Assembly (NCBI GenBank): GCA_963762965.1
Contig: CAVXME010000001.1
Span: forward strand, 2,046,001-2,110,000
Origin: DATBAX01 sp963762965
Lineage (GTDB): Bacteria > Acidobacteriota > Terriglobia > Terriglobales > Acidobacteriaceae
Direction: 5' to 3'
Length of the DNA stretch: 64,000 nt
The notes under the pieces were generated by a model. That model was not told the origin of the DNA. It saw only the letters and a list, made by a program, of their open reading frames with translations, and made no database searches. The translations under genes were made by a program, and so were the position numbers. Position 1 is the stretch's first letter. Each line of letters opens with the position of its first letter. Positions 51,519-59,098 of this stretch are shown piece by piece.

Positions 51519-52418
51519 ATGGCGACCACTCACGCAATACCAGATCCGGTGCCGGCCCATACCCTAACTTCCAGGCTGCGCGACTACTACACACTGACCA
51601 AGCCCGAAGTGAACCTGCTGATCCTGATGACCACGTCAGCGGGTTATTACCTGGGCTCGACCGGTCCTTTCAAAATGGCCGGACTCGTCAACACGCTGCT
51701 GGGCACGCTGCTGGTCGCCAGCGGCACGGCCACTCTGAATCAGTTTATGGAACGGCGCCACGATGCGCAGATGCACCGCACCGCCAACCGGCCCCTGGTT
51801 TCCGGCAGGCTTAGCGCCCGTGAAGCCTTGAGGTTCGGGCTTTCTTTGAGTGTGGCAGGAGGCCTGTATCTGGCGGCGACGGTGAACGGGCTGGCGGCTT
51901 TGCTCGCGATTTCGACTCTGCTGGCGTATTTGCTGGTCTACACGCCGCTGAAGAGAATTACCCCCCTGTGCACGCTGCTGGGGGCCATTCCTGGAGCCAT
52001 GCCCACACTGATCGGCTGGGCTGGAGCCTCGGCCCGGATCGACCGGCATGCATTGTTGCTTTTCGCCATTCTTTTTTTGTGGCAGTTCCCCCATTTTCTG
52101 GCGATTGCCTTGATGTACCGCGAGGATTATTCGCGAGCCGGTTTTCGAATGCTGCCCCAGTGGGACAGCGACGGGCGTTTCACCAGGGCCGAAATCGTGG
52201 GCTTTACCGTGGTGCTGGCGATTGTCACCATGCTGCCGCTTGCAGGACGCGGCGGCACCGCTTATTTCCTGTGCATGTTCGCGGCGGCGGCATTTTTTCT
52301 CTATCACACCGCCCATCTGGCGATGTCCAGCTCGAAAATCCTTCCCAGCCGGGTCCTGCACGCTTCGGTGATCTATTTACCTGTAGTTTTGGTGCTCATG
52401 GCGGCCTGGAAATCCTGA
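51519..52418 (+). CDS. ctaB: Protoheme IX farnesyltransferase (heme O synthase)
   Basis: 299 residues, UbiA superfamily with about eight helices. Adds a farnesyl group to heme B for the oxidase. Motif region NQFMERRHDAQMHRTANRPL contains the substrate-binding Asp/Arg residues, and TKPEVNLLILMTTSAG and LAYLLVYTPLKRITPL are typical. Last gene of the operon; a heme A synthase (CtaA) is not in the window. Confidence 0.93.
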   Translation: MATTHAIPDPVPAHTLTSRLRDYYTLTKPEVNLLILMTTSAGYYLGSTGPFKMAGLVNTLLGTLLVASGTATLNQFMERRHDAQMHRTANRPLVSGRLSAREALRFGLSLSVAGGLYLAATVNGLAALLAISTLLAYLLVYTPLKRITPLCTLLGAIPGAMPTLIGWAGASARIDRHALLLFAILFLWQFPHFLAIALMYREDYSRAGFRMLPQWDSDGRFTRAEIVGFTVVLAIVTMLPLAGRGGTAYFLCMFAAAAFFLYHTAHLAMSSSKILPSRVLHASVIYLPVVLVLMAAWKS

Positions 52419-52429
52419 AGTAATTTAGG

Positions 52430-52963
52430 CTACAGGGCTGCGGCCACGCCTTGGGGCGCGTGCTGAAAGCAACCGAGCACGACCACAAGGCGGGTCATCT
52501 GTTCATAACTCTCGGCAATCGCGGCGGGAGAAATGCGGACGCCGGGAAGGACCAATCCCAAATAAAGTATGGCCATGGCCTGGAAGGCGTAAAGCCGGAG
52601 GCGGATGGCTGTGTCCACCAACTTCTCGCCGGCCGCAGCCATGGACGGATCAGGGCTGTGCCGGGCCGCATCCCCGATCCGCATCAGGATGGATGCGTTG
52701 CCGGCCGCGCCGGAAACGTATGCAATGGCCGCGAGCACGCGTTGGCGCTGTACCTTGCGGAACGTTGCTCCGGCAAGATGCGCGCGCAAGTACTGTTCCT
52801 CATTCGGATCAATCAGATTGCGAAAGGCGTCAATGTCCACCGAACGCAACTGTTCGCTCAAGTTTCCCCCGCCGCTGATGGAGCCAGCGCGTCCTTTGGC
52901 TAGCAGCAGCAATCCGGCCAGCGCCAGCAATCCCATGGAAACGAAGATGAGCGTAACCATCAT
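52430..52963 (-). CDS. Membrane protein of unknown function (177 aa)
   Basis: Two helices at the ends (VTLIFVSMGLLALAGLLLLA; AFQAMAILYLGLVLPGVRIS) with a soluble helical middle of about 90 residues (LIDPNEEQYLRAHLAGATFR, KVQRQRVLAAIAYVSGAAGN). Its ATG directly follows the TAA of the 7TM gene upstream, so translation is coupled. Convergent with ctaB, 11 bp apart. Not recognised. Confidence 0.7.
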   Translation of the reverse strand: MMVTLIFVSMGLLALAGLLLLAKGRAGSISGGGNLSEQLRSVDIDAFRNLIDPNEEQYLRAHLAGATFRKVQRQRVLAAIAYVSGAAGNASILMRIGDAARHSPDPSMAAAGEKLVDTAIRLRLYAFQAMAILYLGLVLPGVRISPAAIAESYEQMTRLVVVLGCFQHAPQGVAAAL

Positions 52964-53722
52964 TTATTTTTGCGTCAGCTTCTGGAGTTCCTGATTCCAG
53001 ATTTCCAGATCATGCTCCGGTAAATTCTTAGAATTGTACTTCGGCGGACGCTCCGACACCATGAAATAGAACAGCCAGATTAGGACACAGAAGTGATAAG
53101 TTCCCATGGTGACGTAATCCAGGAAGTGATTCCCGGAGAGCCCAACTTGAGACCGGATGGCCGAACTCGCCAATTCCACACTTGCAAAAATGCCAAAACC
53201 CAGAGCGATGCCAAAAGCATTGCTGCGCCACGACAAGGCAAAATACCTTGAGAACACGAATAAACACAATAGTAGTCCACTTTGTACAACACTAAACGTC
53301 CGATCCACGATTGAGACCCCCAGCATTAGGCGATCCAACCCGCTGCCAGTTCGCCACGCGCTGAAGCCCGTGGCTACCAATAGCAGCCCCACGGCCGCCC
53401 AACGAAGGAGGGTTTTTCCCAAGGTGTTGAGTGAGCGATAGTTGCGAAAAAGTTGAACGATTATTTCGTAAACTACTCCAAACCTTAAAATCGTACTAAG
53501 CACCGCTCCAAGCGCGAAGATCAAGTAGTACTGCTTGTATGCGGACGGGATATGGCCGGCGATGAAAAGTGAGGTGAACTGGGCTATTTCGAGGCAGGTG
53601 TACGCGAAGAACATCTGGAACTGCCTATAAGACCCACGGCTAACCATCAAGATTACAACGACGGTTTGCAAAACGTGCGGAGCTATCCAGAGGTAATACC
53701 AAAGTAAGGGATAGGTCGTCAT
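52964..53722 (-). CDS. Seven-helix membrane protein of unknown function
   Basis: 252 residues with about seven hydrophobic helices: LQTVVVILMVSRGS, FFAYTCLEIAQFTSLFIAG, YYLIFALGAVLSTILRFGVV, LLRWAAVGLLLVATGFSAW, FSVVQSGLLLCLFVFSRY, AFGIALGFGIFASVELASS and FCVLIWLFYFMVSERPP. The loop residues and the short charged C-terminus could mean a sensor or receptor fold. It sits 65 bp downstream of a gene for a 40-residue secreted peptide. Confidence 0.72.
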   Translation of the reverse strand: MTTYPLLWYYLWIAPHVLQTVVVILMVSRGSYRQFQMFFAYTCLEIAQFTSLFIAGHIPSAYKQYYLIFALGAVLSTILRFGVVYEIIVQLFRNYRSLNTLGKTLLRWAAVGLLLVATGFSAWRTGSGLDRLMLGVSIVDRTFSVVQSGLLLCLFVFSRYFALSWRSNAFGIALGFGIFASVELASSAIRSQVGLSGNHFLDYVTMGTYHFCVLIWLFYFMVSERPPKYNSKNLPEHDLEIWNQELQKLTQK

Positions 53723-53787
53723 GGGCTACCGGGCGAAATATACCTTGTTTTCCGCGGTAGCCCACAACTATTTGTAGGCTAAAAGCG

Positions 53788-53910
53788 TCAGTGGCCTGAA
53801 CCTGAAGGGGGCTGATTCGGCGGAACCCATGGGTTGCCATCTGCGAATGCCGATACCGGTACGGATGCCAGGACGAACAATACAGCAAGCCACAATAAGG
53901 TCTTTTTCAC
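53788..53910 (-). CDS. Small secreted peptide (40 aa), candidate signalling or structural peptide
   Basis: GTG at 53910 with AAGGAG 10 nt upstream. The translation is a perfect signal peptide (MKKTLLWLAVLFVLASVPVS-AFA) with a mature peptide of only about 16 residues, DGNPWVPPNQPPSGSGH, rich in Pro/Gly and ending in His, then TGA at 53788. It is not otherwise overlapped by a gene and stands first in the minus-strand group peptide, 7TM protein, 177-residue membrane protein. Too short for normal ORF calling but well formed. Confidence 0.6.
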   Translation of the reverse strand: MKKTLLWLAVLFVLASVPVSAFADGNPWVPPNQPPSGSGH

Positions 53911-53976
53911 GGGTGAGCTCCTTGTTGGATTAGGGACTTACACCGTGATAGTCTGCTGTGTGCAGGCTGGCCGCAC

Positions 53977-53994
53977 AAATTACGTTGGTAATTT
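53977..53994. promoter_or_regulatory. Operator-like palindrome AAATTAC-gttg-GTAATTT
   Basis: Perfect 7-bp inverted repeat between the divergent starts of the peptide gene and the gene at 54020. A regulator such as the nearby XRE protein could bind it. Confidence 0.4.
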
Positions 53995-54019
53995 CAAGTT
54001 CCTGAAAACGTAACAAGAA

Positions 54020-54445
54020 ATGACCCTCAAATCGGCTTTTGAAGACTTACGCGAGACCACCTTGCAGGCGATTACCGGGTGCCTGCGCAAGCTGGATTAC
54101 GTGTCGGGACTACGTAACCGGAGGGAAGACTACGCGCATTGGGGGCTGGGACGGGTGCATGGTGATCCGCAGGCCAACAAGGCCCTCACCCAGGCCCATA
54201 AGTCGCTGGTGTCGCAGGTACTTTCGACCCCGATCCGGCAGTTGGTGGATGATGCCGAGCTATCGAGCAAAATGGCGGGAGTGCCGACCGGCATTTATGT
54301 GGAGAGATTGAGGAAGCGTGGGCCGGGGCTTTTGCCGAGTGCACCGGGGGCCGGATCTGCCCGGCACCTTAATTCAGTGCTGTACGCTCTCTCGGGGCTG
54401 GTGAAGGCTCGCCGAAAACCGGACGCCATTCGCCGAGCCTCATAG
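54020..54445 (+). CDS. Hypothetical protein (141 aa)
   Basis: Helical, basic C-terminus: MTLKSAFEDLRETTLQAITG, then REDYAHWGLGRVHGDPQA, then VSQVLSTPIRQLVDDAELSS and a low-complexity tail. No signal, no motif recognised. Its 3' end overlaps the convergent XRE gene by 77 bp, unusual but compatible with both being real; one could be a shadow at the end. ATG 54020 follows ACAAGAA, a moderate site. Confidence 0.6.
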   Translation: MTLKSAFEDLRETTLQAITGCLRKLDYVSGLRNRREDYAHWGLGRVHGDPQANKALTQAHKSLVSQVLSTPIRQLVDDAELSSKMAGVPTGIYVERLRKRGPGLLPSAPGAGSARHLNSVLYALSGLVKARRKPDAIRRAS

Positions 54446-55181
54446 CCGCCCCAACCACTTGCCCGATGACCTCCGCCTGCTGAGGATATTTCAGCGCCCT
54501 GGCTGCGACCGGCGACAACGGGTGGGGTTGCAGAATCAGCTCTTCCCGGGTGAGCGTGCACCAGCAGCAGGTGTGGCCGTTTCGGGTTTCCACGAAGTAA
54601 ATGGGACGTTCGTATTCCGATCTCCAGCCGCCGTCCAGAACCTTGTTCTTGGCTTCGTCTACCTGCACGAAACTTCCGGGTGGAAGAATCGGGTACATGG
54701 TCAAGTCTTCGGTCCCAATGTATCCATAGGTGTACTGGCAGTTCGCAAACTGCTCGAGATACGCCAAAGGAACCAGTCCCCACTGTTCGACCATTCGTCC
54801 AAAGTTTGCCGTACGTTTGGGATCGAAACTGGGATCGATGCGCACCGGCATTTGGACCGCGGAAATGCTGTCCAGGGCTTCGGTGAAGTGAGACTTCGTA
54901 GGCAGGGACACATCCAGATCTGACGCCATCAGGTTCAAGTCCACGCCAAACCAGGACAACAGCTCACGGATATCGCGGCGGTAAATGACGGCCAAGGAAT
55001 ATAGGCGATAGACGCTGGGAACTACTCCTTTGGTTTCCAAATCAGAAAGGCGGCTGGGTGGAATGGAAAATTCGTCGTTGCCATGTTTTTGCGCGATCCG
55101 GGCGCTCGCACTTTCCACATCCCGCATCGTGAGACCGAGCTGTTCGCGTAACACACGGAGATTTTGTCCGCCCAAGTACAT
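54369..55181 (-). CDS. XRE-family regulator with S24 (LexA-like) C-terminal domain
   Basis: 270 residues from ATG 55181. HTH near the N-terminus (NLRVLREQLGLTMRDVESAS, PPSRLSDLETKGVVPSVYRL), a helical middle, and a C-terminal S24-like beta domain (YILP-type: LTMYPILPPGSFVQVDEAKN, RPIYFVETRNGHTCCWCTL, AEVIGQVVGAAMRL). I do not see a clean Ser/Lys catalytic dyad, so autocleavage is uncertain. Possibly a repressor responding to a signal; TCCWC is an unusual Cys cluster. Convergent overlap with the 141-residue ORF. Confidence 0.82.
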   Translation of the reverse strand: MYLGGQNLRVLREQLGLTMRDVESASARIAQKHGNDEFSIPPSRLSDLETKGVVPSVYRLYSLAVIYRRDIRELLSWFGVDLNLMASDLDVSLPTKSHFTEALDSISAVQMPVRIDPSFDPKRTANFGRMVEQWGLVPLAYLEQFANCQYTYGYIGTEDLTMYPILPPGSFVQVDEAKNKVLDGGWRSEYERPIYFVETRNGHTCCWCTLTREELILQPHPLSPVAARALKYPQQAEVIGQVVGAAMRLGEWRPVFGEPSPAPRERTALN

Positions 55182-55333
55182 GTTCGGCCCCCCCCAAGCG
55201 TCCTGAACCCAAGTAACTGTAATAATAGCAACTTGCAGGGACGACAAGTGTACCAAATTGCTCTATATTCTCTGGAAAATTCAAGAAATCGCATATTCAT
55301 CTTCGGGAGCAACCTGCGTCAAAAATGGTCCGC

Positions 55334-55363
55334 AGCATACTTTCTGTTCTAAATTTGTAACAA
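55334..55363 (-). promoter_or_regulatory. Possible promoter of the XRE gene
   Basis: On the minus strand TTGTTA (55363-55358), 18 bp, TATGCT (55339-55334). Lies in an AT-rich block about 150 bp before the start codon. Confidence 0.4.
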
Positions 55364-55453
55364 AAAACATATTTTTCGCCCGGATTACAACAGGCGCTGT
55401 AACGTGACTTGGGTTGCCTTCCCCCAAATAAGCAAGTCCAGTCGAAAGAATAA

Positions 55454-55477
55454 CGGGCACGGTTCATACCGTGCCCG
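55454..55477 (-). terminator. Terminator of dps
   Basis: Perfect 10-bp stem CGGGCACGGT-atga-ACCGTGCCCG followed, on the minus strand, by TTATTCTTT; 39 bp after the dps stop. Confidence 0.75.
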
Positions 55478-55515
55478 CCCCAATCCAGGAAAATTTACAT
55501 TCTCAAATATGCGCC

Positions 55516-56127
55516 TCAGCTGGCGGCTTCGACGGCTTCCACGAGCGGCATGCTCACCAGGTGCTCGCTGAGAAACCAGACCTGCAATTCATTGGTGCGC
55601 AGAACATCACTCACCGCGAGATCGTTGGTTCCGGCATCGCCCAGTTTGTTGGCGCGTTCCGCAAGTTCGCGGCACTGGCCGATGATGATCTGGTGAGCGT
55701 CCAGCAAGCGGGAAATCTGCACCGGAACTTCTTCCCGGCCGCGCGGCGGACGTTCGATCCTGGTTGTCTCGGCGACATCGTGGGCCATGGCAATACTCAA
55801 ACCGCCGAGTAGCTGGATGCGTTCGGCGATGGTATCCACCAGTTCCGCTTGCTCGCCGTAGTGCTTATCGAAAAGCAGATGAAGCTGGTAAAAAGTGGGT
55901 CCGGCAACCTGCCAGTGCGATTTCTTATAGAGATCGCGCAGGGTCATGGTGTCGGCCAGCATCTGGTTAAGATGCTCGGTCATTTCCAGGCGCACGGGTT
56001 CTTCCAAATCGAGGGGCAGAGCATGGACCACGGTGCCGTACTTTTGGATTTCACTGGCGTGCTGATGAATGCGGGGCTGGGCGTTGATTCTTGAATTGTG
56101 ACTGCCGAATTTGGGGTTTTTCGCCAT
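55516..56127 (-). CDS. dps: Dps family DNA-binding ferritin-like protein
   Basis: 203 residues from ATG 56127, which follows AAGGAGAATCCCG; the frame upstream to 56274 has no site. Ferroxidase residues: His in KKSHWQVAGPTFYQLHL, Asp in LLFDKHYGEQAELVDTIAER with the neighbouring Glu. N-terminal Lys-rich tail (MAKNPKFGSHNSRIN) could bind DNA. Protects DNA by oxidising and storing iron with peroxide. Slightly longer than the E. coli protein. Ends at a terminator. Confidence 0.92.
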   Translation of the reverse strand: MAKNPKFGSHNSRINAQPRIHQHASEIQKYGTVVHALPLDLEEPVRLEMTEHLNQMLADTMTLRDLYKKSHWQVAGPTFYQLHLLFDKHYGEQAELVDTIAERIQLLGGLSIAMAHDVAETTRIERPPRGREEVPVQISRLLDAHQIIIGQCRELAERANKLGDAGTNDLAVSDVLRTNELQVWFLSEHLVSMPLVEAVEAAS

Positions 56128-56332
56128 CGGGATTCTCCTTAAATTGTTCAACCTGACCTCTAAATTGTACGCTTTTCGGCGGATGCAGTTGGGGCCCAAT
56201 CCACTGGGATCGCGATCGCTTCCCGCCGAAACCAGCATCCCCAGAGTCACTCCGCCGAAATTCCAGGCAAGCAAAAATCCGGATTATTGACTATCATTAA
56301 GAGTTCCCATTTATCAGCCGGAGATATCAGAC

Positions 56333-59056
56333 GTGGCAGAGAGCTATACCGTAGATCCTCGAACCGCAGAGATCCATAGCAGCAGTAATGGAAGCGATGG
56401 ATCGGAAGTGCTCGAAACCCGGGAGTGGCTGGATTCTCTCGATTACGTATTAGCCAAGAGCGGCCCGGAGCGGGCGGGCAGATTGCTGCAACAACTTGCG
56501 TTGCATGCGCGGCGGGCCGCCGGAGTGAACCTTCCGTTCACCGCGACCACGCCTTACGTGAACACGATTCCATCCAGCCAGCAGCCGGCTTTTCCCGGCA
56601 GCCAGGCGATGGAGCGACGGATCAAGAGCCTGGTGCGCTGGAATGCGCTGGCCATGGTCATCCGCGCCAACAAGCTCCAAGACGGCATCGGCGGACATAT
56701 TTCGACTTTTGCCTCCGCAGCCACCTTGTATGAAGTTGCCTTCAATCATTTTCTGCGCGCCAAGACCGAAGATGGCGATCGCGACATTGTTTATTTCCAG
56801 GGCCACGCTGCTCCCGGAATGTATGCGCGCGCTTTTCTGGAAGGACGCCTGTCCGCGGAAAAGCTTGCAAACTTTCGCCGCGAGATGAAAGAAGGCGGTG
56901 GACTTTCTTCATATCCCCATCCCTGGCTGATGCCGGACTTCTGGGAATTTCCTACAGTTTCCATGGGGCTGGGGCCGATTCAGGCGATCTATCATGCACG
57001 GTTTATCCGATATTTGGAGAATCGCGGCCTGAAGCAAACGACCGGAGGTAAGGTCTGGGCGTTCCTCGGAGACGGGGAAACGGATGAGCCCGAGTCGTTG
57101 GGCTCCATCTCGCTGGCTTCACGCGAAAAGCTCGACAATCTAATTTTTGTCATCAACTGCAATTTGCAACGTCTCGACGGGCCAGTGCGCGGCAACGGAA
57201 AAATCATTCAGGAACTGGAAGCTAACTTCCGCGGCGCCGGTTGGAACGTGATCAAAGTGATTTGGGGCAGTGATTGGGACGGCGTGATTCAAGATGATCG
57301 TGACGGGCTGCTGGTCAAGCGGATGGGCGAAGTCACCGATGGACAGTACCAGAAATACTTTGTCGAGAGCGGCGCATATTTCCGGCAGAATTTTTTTGGC
57401 ACCGATCCCCGGCTGCTGAAGATGATTGAGCATTTCTCCGACGAGCAGCTTTCGCGCATCCGTCTGGGAGGGCACGATCCGCTGAAGGTCCATGCGGCTT
57501 ACAAAGCTGCGGTGGAACACAAAGGCGCCCCCACCGTAATTCTTGCCAAGACCATCAAAGGCTACGGATTGGGCGAGGCCGGCGAAGGCAAGAACATTAC
57601 CCACCAGCAGAAAAAGCTGAACGATGACGACTTGCGTTTGTTCCGTTCGCGCTTTGGCATTCCCATCGCGGATGAGGAACTGCACGATGCTCCGTTCTAT
57701 CGTCCACCAGATGACAGCCCGGAAATTAAGTACATGCAGGAACGGCGTGTACAACTGGGCGGCTATTTGCCGGAACGCAAAGTGCGCTCCAAGCCGATTG
57801 CTCCGGTGGCGGAAGCCCACTTCGAAGAATTCTACAAAGGAACGGACGGCCGTGAAGTCTCGACGACCATGGTGTTTGTGCGGCTGCTGTCGAAATTGCT
57901 GCGCGATCCGGAGATCGGAAAATTGATCGTTCCAATCATTCCAGATGAAGCTCGCACCTTCGGTATGGAAGCGTTGTTCCGCCAGGTGGGAATTTATTCC
58001 AGCGTGGGCCAGCTCTATGAACCGGTCGATATGGATACGCTCCTTTATTACAAAGAAGCGAAGGATGGGCAGATTCTTGAGGAGGGTATCACCGAAGCCG
58101 GATCCATCAGCTCGTTTATCGCCGCCGGAACTGCTTATGCCAATCACGGGATCAACACGATCCCGTTTTTTATTTACTACTCGATGTTCGGACTGCAACG
58201 CATCGGCGATTTGATCTGGGCTGCCGCGGATATGCGCACGCGCGGTTTCCTGGTCGGCGGAACAGCCGGAAGGACTACGCTGGCGGGTGAAGGCTTGCAG
58301 CATCAGGATGGACACAGCCATGTGCTGGCGTTGTCCGTTCCTAATCTTCTGGCTTACGATCCGGCATTTGCTTACGAAATTGGCGTCATCATTCAGGATG
58401 GCATCAAGCGGATGTATGTGGATGAGGAATCGGTCTTCTATTATCTGACCGTGACCAACGAACCATTGCCCATGCCGGCCATGCCGGAAGGCAAGGATGT
58501 TCGCGACGGCATTTTGAAAGGTCTGTATCGCTTCAAGACTTCGCAGAAAAAAGATGCCAAGCTGCGGGCGCAGCTCTTCGGCAGTGGAACCATCATGTAC
58601 GAGGTGCTCAAGGCGCAAAAGATTCTGGAAGAGAAATATGGGGTCGCTGCGGATGTATGGAGCGTGACCAGCTATAAGGAACTGTATCGGGATGGTAATG
58701 ATTGCGAGCGCTGGAACATGCTGCACCCCGGAGAAACGCCGCGCATCCCGTTTGTTACGCAGAACCTGAAAGATGTGCCCGGCGTGTTCGTGGCCGCATC
58801 GGATTACATGAAGGTCTTGCCGGAGTCGATTGCGCAGTGGGTGCCGCGTCCGTTGGTGGCTTTGGGCACGGATGGCTTCGGCCGCAGCGAGAACCGTGAA
58901 TCGCTGCGCGACTTCTTCGAGGTGGATGCCAAGCACATTGTGCTGGCCACATTAAATGCGCTGGTGCGGGACAAGCAGTTGGACCGTAAAGTTTTGCCGG
59001 CAGCCATCAAAGATCTAGGCATCAATCCGGAAAAGGCGAATCCGGCCAACACCTAG
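56333..59056 (+). CDS. aceE: Pyruvate dehydrogenase E1 component, homodimeric (AceE type)
   Basis: 907 residues, alpha2 type as in E. coli. Decarboxylates pyruvate with thiamine diphosphate and transfers acetyl to lipoyl-E2. Seen: GGHISTFASAATLYEVAFNH, YFQGHAAPGMYARAFLEGRL, the ThDP motif GDGETDEPESLGSISLA and NCNLQRLDGPVRGNGKIIQE, and the second-half DEARTFGMEALFRQVGIYS. GTG at 56333, GGAG about 10 nt upstream. The E2 gene follows after 42 bp and E3 after that. Confidence 0.95.
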   Translation: MAESYTVDPRTAEIHSSSNGSDGSEVLETREWLDSLDYVLAKSGPERAGRLLQQLALHARRAAGVNLPFTATTPYVNTIPSSQQPAFPGSQAMERRIKSLVRWNALAMVIRANKLQDGIGGHISTFASAATLYEVAFNHFLRAKTEDGDRDIVYFQGHAAPGMYARAFLEGRLSAEKLANFRREMKEGGGLSSYPHPWLMPDFWEFPTVSMGLGPIQAIYHARFIRYLENRGLKQTTGGKVWAFLGDGETDEPESLGSISLASREKLDNLIFVINCNLQRLDGPVRGNGKIIQELEANFRGAGWNVIKVIWGSDWDGVIQDDRDGLLVKRMGEVTDGQYQKYFVESGAYFRQNFFGTDPRLLKMIEHFSDEQLSRIRLGGHDPLKVHAAYKAAVEHKGAPTVILAKTIKGYGLGEAGEGKNITHQQKKLNDDDLRLFRSRFGIPIADEELHDAPFYRPPDDSPEIKYMQERRVQLGGYLPERKVRSKPIAPVAEAHFEEFYKGTDGREVSTTMVFVRLLSKLLRDPEIGKLIVPIIPDEARTFGMEALFRQVGIYSSVGQLYEPVDMDTLLYYKEAKDGQILEEGITEAGSISSFIAAGTAYANHGINTIPFFIYYSMFGLQRIGDLIWAAADMRTRGFLVGGTAGRTTLAGEGLQHQDGHSHVLALSVPNLLAYDPAFAYEIGVIIQDGIKRMYVDEESVFYYLTVTNEPLPMPAMPEGKDVRDGILKGLYRFKTSQKKDAKLRAQLFGSGTIMYEVLKAQKILEEKYGVAADVWSVTSYKELYRDGNDCERWNMLHPGETPRIPFVTQNLKDVPGVFVAASDYMKVLPESIAQWVPRPLVALGTDGFGRSENRESLRDFFEVDAKHIVLATLNALVRDKQLDRKVLPAAIKDLGINPEKANPANT

Positions 59057-59098
59057 CGAGCCGCTCGGTCACAGTTAAATTCAGGGAGAAAAAGTTAA

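Larger units (their letters stand above)
55182..55515. other. Intergenic region between XRE and dps genes
   Basis: Contains the likely XRE promoter (55334-55363) and the dps terminator (55454-55477). Unusually AT-rich around 55300-55380. No gene seen. Confidence 0.55.

Noticed and set aside
51636..52361. 241-residue minus-strand ORF inside ctaB
   Set aside because: Antisense shadow; Gln/Arg/His-rich with no motif.
57140..58936. 598-residue minus-strand ORF inside aceE
   Set aside because: It is an antisense shadow of the aceE reading frame: composition is His/Arg/Gln-rich, with no ribosome site and no domain, while aceE is fully conserved on the other strand.
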